17,578 nt of DNA, taken from NCBI GenBank assembly GCA_039029915.1, contig JBCCFD010000117.1, positions 1-17,578 of the forward strand. Direction: 5' to 3'. Shown here one piece after another: positions 14,814-17,578 of this stretch. The notes under the pieces were generated by a model, which made no database searches, was not told where the DNA came from, and saw nothing but the letters and a program-made list of their open reading frames with translations. This DNA comes from QQUD01 sp039029915. GTDB lineage: Bacteria > Chloroflexota > Anaerolineae > Promineifilales > Promineifilaceae. Each line of letters begins with the position of its first letter. Within the stretch, counting starts at the first letter, position 1. The position numbers and the translations under genes were made by a program.

Positions 14814-15578
14814 ATGGAAATCGGCTTAACCTTACTCTCAATTGTGGTTGGTTATGTTTTTGGGTCTCTTTCATTTACAAGGCTCATTGCGCGGATCATT
14901 ATTCCCGGTGAGGACATTAGTTCGACCCGATTTGAGATGCCGGGCAAAGATATTGGAATGGAGATGACCTCAGTGAGTCCAACTGCCCTTTCGATGCGAA
15001 AAGGGCCGGGGGCTGGCTGTTCTGCCAGCATTTTAGATATGCTTAAAGCGGCGATTCCAGCTTTTATTCTGATGCGGCTTTATCCCGACCAGCCCTACTT
15101 TTTGATCTCCTCTGCGATGGCCATCATTGGCCACAACTGGCCCATCCAGCACAGTCTGAAGGGGGGGCGCGGCTTTTCTCCCATGATTGGCAGTTTGTTC
15201 GTAATCGATTTTTGGTCAATCCCATTTGCGATGATTAGCGGTAATTTGATTGGGTTAGGCGTCGTAAAAGATGTTTTCTTAGCGTATATCATGTTTGCCG
15301 TCATGTTGATCCCGTGGATGACGTTTCGGTTTTGGAACAGTGTAGATATTCACGTGTTGTGGTATGTCGCCTATGCGGCGTGGGCGACAGGTACTTTTTT
15401 GTTTGCCTCCCGCTCTGAAATCACCCAATATTTAGAAATTAAACGGTCTGGTGTTTTGGATGATCGTGAAGAGTTTTTGGATGCTATTGAACAGACGGAT
15501 ATGGGACGGCCGATTAAATATATGCGTAAATATGGCTTTTTCGGTGGCCCTAAAGAAGAGAATGCTACCGAGGCGTAA
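14814..15578 (+). CDS. Divergent PlsY-like glycerol-3-phosphate acyltransferase family membrane protein
   Basis: 254 residues with a strong ribosome site, AGGAGG 5 bases before ATG. Multi-pass: hydrophobic segments at about 3-20, 80-105, 125-150, 155-172 and 180-198. The match to PlsY rests on the N-terminal GSLSFTRLIA (17-26), ILDMLKA (73-79) and, best, GHNWPIQHSLKGGRGFSP (106-123), equal to PlsY motif 3 GHxfPxFlxFkGGKG. PlsY transfers acyl from acyl-phosphate to glycerol-3-phosphate, making lysophosphatidate. Here motif 2 (usually GSxNxGAxNvxR) is replaced by TSVSPTALSMRKG (52-64), and a ~50-residue cytosolic tail follows, longer than usual (PlsY is about 200 residues). Activity is therefore uncertain. 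It lies 30 bp before the alpha/beta hydrolase gene, probably cotranscribed. Confidence 0.7.
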   Translation: MEIGLTLLSIVVGYVFGSLSFTRLIARIIIPGEDISSTRFEMPGKDIGMEMTSVSPTALSMRKGPGAGCSASILDMLKAAIPAFILMRLYPDQPYFLISSAMAIIGHNWPIQHSLKGGRGFSPMIGSLFVIDFWSIPFAMISGNLIGLGVVKDVFLAYIMFAVMLIPWMTFRFWNSVDIHVLWYVAYAAWATGTFLFASRSEITQYLEIKRSGVLDDREEFLDAIEQTDMGRPIKYMRKYGFFGGPKEENATEA

Positions 15579-15608
15579 CAGATGTTAGCTCACGGTTGAA
15601 ATGTTGAT

Positions 15609-16577
15609 ATGAAAGGATGCCTTAGAATTTTTGGATATGTGGCCTTAGGGTTTGCTGGATTGCTGGTTTTCGTGATCGGTATTTGGACGGTTCGCACTAA
15701 TAATCAAGTCGACGCCAGTGAAACGGATTTATATACGACCCATGCCCCTGGCCAAATTGTGGAAATTGACGGACTTGATTTTCATGTTGTTGTGATTGGT
15801 GAGGTGAGCGACGAACGGCCGTTATTGCTTTTGCACGGGTTTGGTCTGAATGCTTCCAAGGTTTGGCTACCCATTCAACCATTGCTGGCCGAGGAGCGTC
15901 AGCTAATTATTCCCGATTTTCTGGGGATGGGGCATTCTCAGCGATTAACCGAGCCAAATGAAGCATATACTCACCAAAAGCGGTCTGAACATTTGGCCTT
16001 ACTGCTAGATGAATTGAACATTGAACAAGTTGATATTGTGGGGGCGTCCTTTGGTGGTGGCATTGGTACCCAGTTTTCCCTTGATTACCCTGAGCGAGTT
16101 AATCAGCTGGTTCTGATTGGGGCGCAGGTTTATCAATCTGGCGGCGGCTTTTTTGAAGCGCTGGGCAATTTGCCCCTCGGTATTGGCCGCGCCATGACGT
16201 GGTTTGCCTTAGGGGCTGGCCCGCTTAATGTGGGCGGTATCACCAGCGGCTGTGAGTCTGGCGGGTATTGTCCGTCTGCTGAAGAGGTCGAGATTTGGAT
16301 GCAGCCTCTGCGGATTCAGGGCAGCACGGATGCGTTGGGGGCGATGAGCGGCACGGCGTTTAACGGCCGTATCCCTGAGGACGTCCCGCAAGTTAGTCAA
16401 GAAACGTTGATCATTTGGGGCGAATTCGACAATATCATTTCGATCGAAGAGGGGCGACGCCTTGATCAAGAAATTCCGAATTCGACGTTTGAAATGATTG
16501 ATGGGGCTGGGCATTCACCTTATTTTGAACAGCCTGAGCTGGTAGCGTCGCTGCTGCTGGCGTTTTTTGACAAGTAA
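15609..16577 (+). CDS. Membrane-anchored alpha/beta hydrolase
   Basis: 322 residues. An N-terminal hydrophobic segment (about 8-26) with few positive residues after it would anchor the enzyme with its catalytic domain outside. The fold's landmarks are present: oxyanion-loop HGFG (76-79), DFLGMGHS (103-110), nucleophile elbow GASFGGG with Ser147, acid Asp274 in GEFDNI, and His302 in GAGHSPYFEQPE. A cap region of about 175-255 includes a small Cys-containing loop (Cys215, Cys221). This is the esterase/haloperoxidase/lipase-like class; substrate unknown. The start has no clear ribosome site, but the signal-anchor begins right there. It follows the PlsY-like gene by 30 bp, so a role in lipid turnover is an inference from context. 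Two ACGGCCGT palindromes lie within. Confidence 0.82.
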   Translation: MKGCLRIFGYVALGFAGLLVFVIGIWTVRTNNQVDASETDLYTTHAPGQIVEIDGLDFHVVVIGEVSDERPLLLLHGFGLNASKVWLPIQPLLAEERQLIIPDFLGMGHSQRLTEPNEAYTHQKRSEHLALLLDELNIEQVDIVGASFGGGIGTQFSLDYPERVNQLVLIGAQVYQSGGGFFEALGNLPLGIGRAMTWFALGAGPLNVGGITSGCESGGYCPSAEEVEIWMQPLRIQGSTDALGAMSGTAFNGRIPEDVPQVSQETLIIWGEFDNIISIEEGRRLDQEIPNSTFEMIDGAGHSPYFEQPELVASLLLAFFDK

Positions 16578-16629
16578 TATTTAGTGTATCTTGACGTCTG
16601 CAAGTAACGTTTACTGAGCTTGTTGACCA

Positions 16630-16673
16630 GACTTTCTTAATTCTCCGACAGTTTCGGGTGCGAAAGTCCTTTT
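16630..16673 (+). terminator. Possible weak terminator or leader hairpin before the second permease
   Basis: GACTTTC (16630-16636) pairs with GAAAGTC (16662-16668); alternatively TTTCG (16652-16656) pairs with CGAAA (16661-16665) over a GGTG loop. CCTTTT follows. It sits 53 bp after the hydrolase stop and 8 bp before ATG 16682, so the two folds could act as a weak terminator or as an attenuator-like leader. The T-run is only four bases. Confidence 0.25.
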
Positions 16674-16681
16674 ATGAAATT

Positions 16682-17578
16682 ATGCGACTAACTGAAAATT
16701 TACGAATTGCCCTCAATAGTTTACGAACCAATAAGCTGCGCGCCGCTTTAACGATGCTTGGCATCATGATTGGGGTGGCAGCAGTCATTACGCTGCTTTC
16801 AATTGGAGACGGTGTGACCCGTTTTGTAGCAGAACAGTTCTCTGGATTGGGCACGAATCTTGTTTTTATTGTGCCGACGCAGGAAGAACAGGGCCGCCCG
16901 GGGTCTGATCCACTGAGTGAGTCGTCCCTAACGATTCGTGATGCTGACCTTTTGGCAGATTCGGCGCGCGTACCCGGCATAACGGCCGTTTCTCCAGTCT
17001 TGCTGCGTGATGTTGAACTCCAGTTTGAAGGTAATTCTGATAACGTCACGATTCGGGCGGGCAACACCTCCTATGTTGATATCATTAACTATGAAGTGGT
17101 ACGAGGGCGGATGTTTGATGAGCCAGAATATAATGGCCGTTCGCGCGTGGCCGTCATTGGGGCTGACACTGTTGATGAGCTATTCCCAGAGAATATTGAT
17201 CCCCTCGGTGCAGATATTAAAGTAGATGGGCTAAGCTTTCGCATCATTGGCGTTTTAGGTGCCAGAGGGGCCGGAGGATTTGGTGGCGCAAGCCAAGATG
17301 ATATCTTGGTGATTCCGCTCACTACAGCTCAAGAACGACTATTTAATAATCGCAGCCAGCGGGATGGGTCGCTATTGGCTGATGCAATTTTGATTGAAGC
17401 AGCCAGCGAAGAAGAGGTAGATGCGGTCATCATTGATGCTTCAGATGTTTTGCGGCAGTCCCATGAGATTAACTTCCGCGACCAAGATGATTTCCAAATT
17501 TTAACCCAGCAGGACTTTATCTCTGCGTTGGGATCGGTGACAGGGGTTTTGACGTTGTTCCTAGGTGCTATTGCCAGC
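16682..17578 (+). CDS. Second MacB/FtsX-type ABC permease (C-terminus cut by window edge)
   Basis: 299 codons from ATG 16682 to the edge, still open. An in-frame GTG at 16658 would add eight residues but has no ribosome site. TM1 is at about 18-40 (LTMLGIMIGVAAVITLLSI), followed by the MacB-type extracytoplasmic core and the start of TM2 (GVLTLFLGAIAS). It is a clear paralogue of the 11037-12278 permease: shared stretches include LTMLGI.IGVAAVITL, IPLTTAQ.RLF and FR..DDFQIL at the same spacing. No ATPase or adaptor gene lies directly upstream, so it must use a downstream ATPase outside the window or share the one at 10294. One ACGGCCGT palindrome lies near codon 101. Confidence 0.88.
   Translation, partial: MRLTENLRIALNSLRTNKLRAALTMLGIMIGVAAVITLLSIGDGVTRFVAEQFSGLGTNLVFIVPTQEEQGRPGSDPLSESSLTIRDADLLADSARVPGITAVSPVLLRDVELQFEGNSDNVTIRAGNTSYVDIINYEVVRGRMFDEPEYNGRSRVAVIGADTVDELFPENIDPLGADIKVDGLSFRIIGVLGARGAGGFGGASQDDILVIPLTTAQERLFNNRSQRDGSLLADAILIEAASEEEVDAVIIDASDVLRQSHEINFRDQDDFQILTQQDFISALGSVTGVLTLFLGAIAS

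Larger units (their letters stand above)
23..16989. repeat. Dispersed highly iterated palindrome ACGGCCGT, 18 copies
   Basis: Exact copies start at 23, 465, 1207, 2539, 2856, 3813, 3841, 4443, 5457, 7669, 11010, 12496, 12549, 12702, 14341, 15815, 16363 and 16982. Eleven of them are the 10-mer AACGGCCGTT. All lie inside genes, in all three codon phases: nine read Thr-Ala-Val, four Asn/His-Gly-Arg and five as (Arg-Pro)-type. One-base variants (GCGGCCGT, TCGGCCGT, ACGGCCGA, ATGGCCGT, ACAGCCGT) are also frequent. The coordinates given are only the outer bounds of the dispersed set. Confidence 0.85.

Noticed and set aside
23..16989. Treating ACGGCCGT as a transcription-factor operator or mobile repeat
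   Set aside because: All copies are inside coding regions, in all frames and without longer shared flanks, unlike operators or transposed elements.

Overview
The window looks like a dense bacterial chromosomal segment, with mostly short intergenic gaps, clear Shine-Dalgarno sites on several genes, a lipobox lipoprotein and no RNA genes, insertion sequences or CRISPR. The gene families (a TGS/uridine-kinase fusion, HlyD/MacB-type exporters, a rifampin-phosphotransferase-like dikinase, a PlsY-like protein and many alpha/beta hydrolases) would fit a Chloroflexota bacterium, possibly of the Anaerolineae group. That placement is an inference from family content only; no marker gene is present.

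Layout. 1-1882, minus strand: a TPR protein is translationally coupled (TAATG) to a membrane-anchored PAF-acetylhydrolase-like enzyme that runs off the left edge. 1883-2109: a divergent regulatory region. 2110-6388, plus strand: an unknown 170-residue protein, a lytic transglycosylase, a zinc-phospholipase-C-like protein, a probable terminator, then a TGS + nucleoside kinase fusion. 6435-8267, minus strand: an unknown three-TM protein with a duplicated extracytoplasmic module, and an SGNH-hydrolase lipoprotein. 8268-8630: a 363-bp divergent regulatory region. 8631-12278, plus strand: an ABC exporter (HlyD/MacA-like adaptor, LolD/MacB-like ATPase, MacB/FtsX permease). 12343-16577: a PEP-synthase/RPH-like phosphotransferase, a divergent PlsY-like membrane protein and an alpha/beta hydrolase. 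16682-end: a second, paralogous MacB permease cut by the right edge.

Many of the proteins act, or probably act, at the envelope: peptidoglycan cleavage, several lipase/esterase-like hydrolases, an acyltransferase-like protein and exporters. A joint role is not shown by the sequence.

The strongest signals not explained by genes are at DNA level. (1) The palindrome ACGGCCGT occurs 18 times in 17.6 kb (about 0.3 expected), in all three codon phases and inside ten different genes, a HIP1-like highly iterated palindrome. (2) A degenerate heptanucleotide repeat of 14 in-register units fills the gap between the adaptor and ATPase genes, with a shorter similar tract at 1952-2007. (3) Several perfect inverted repeats sit in intergenic regions. 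Two proteins also show clear internal duplications.
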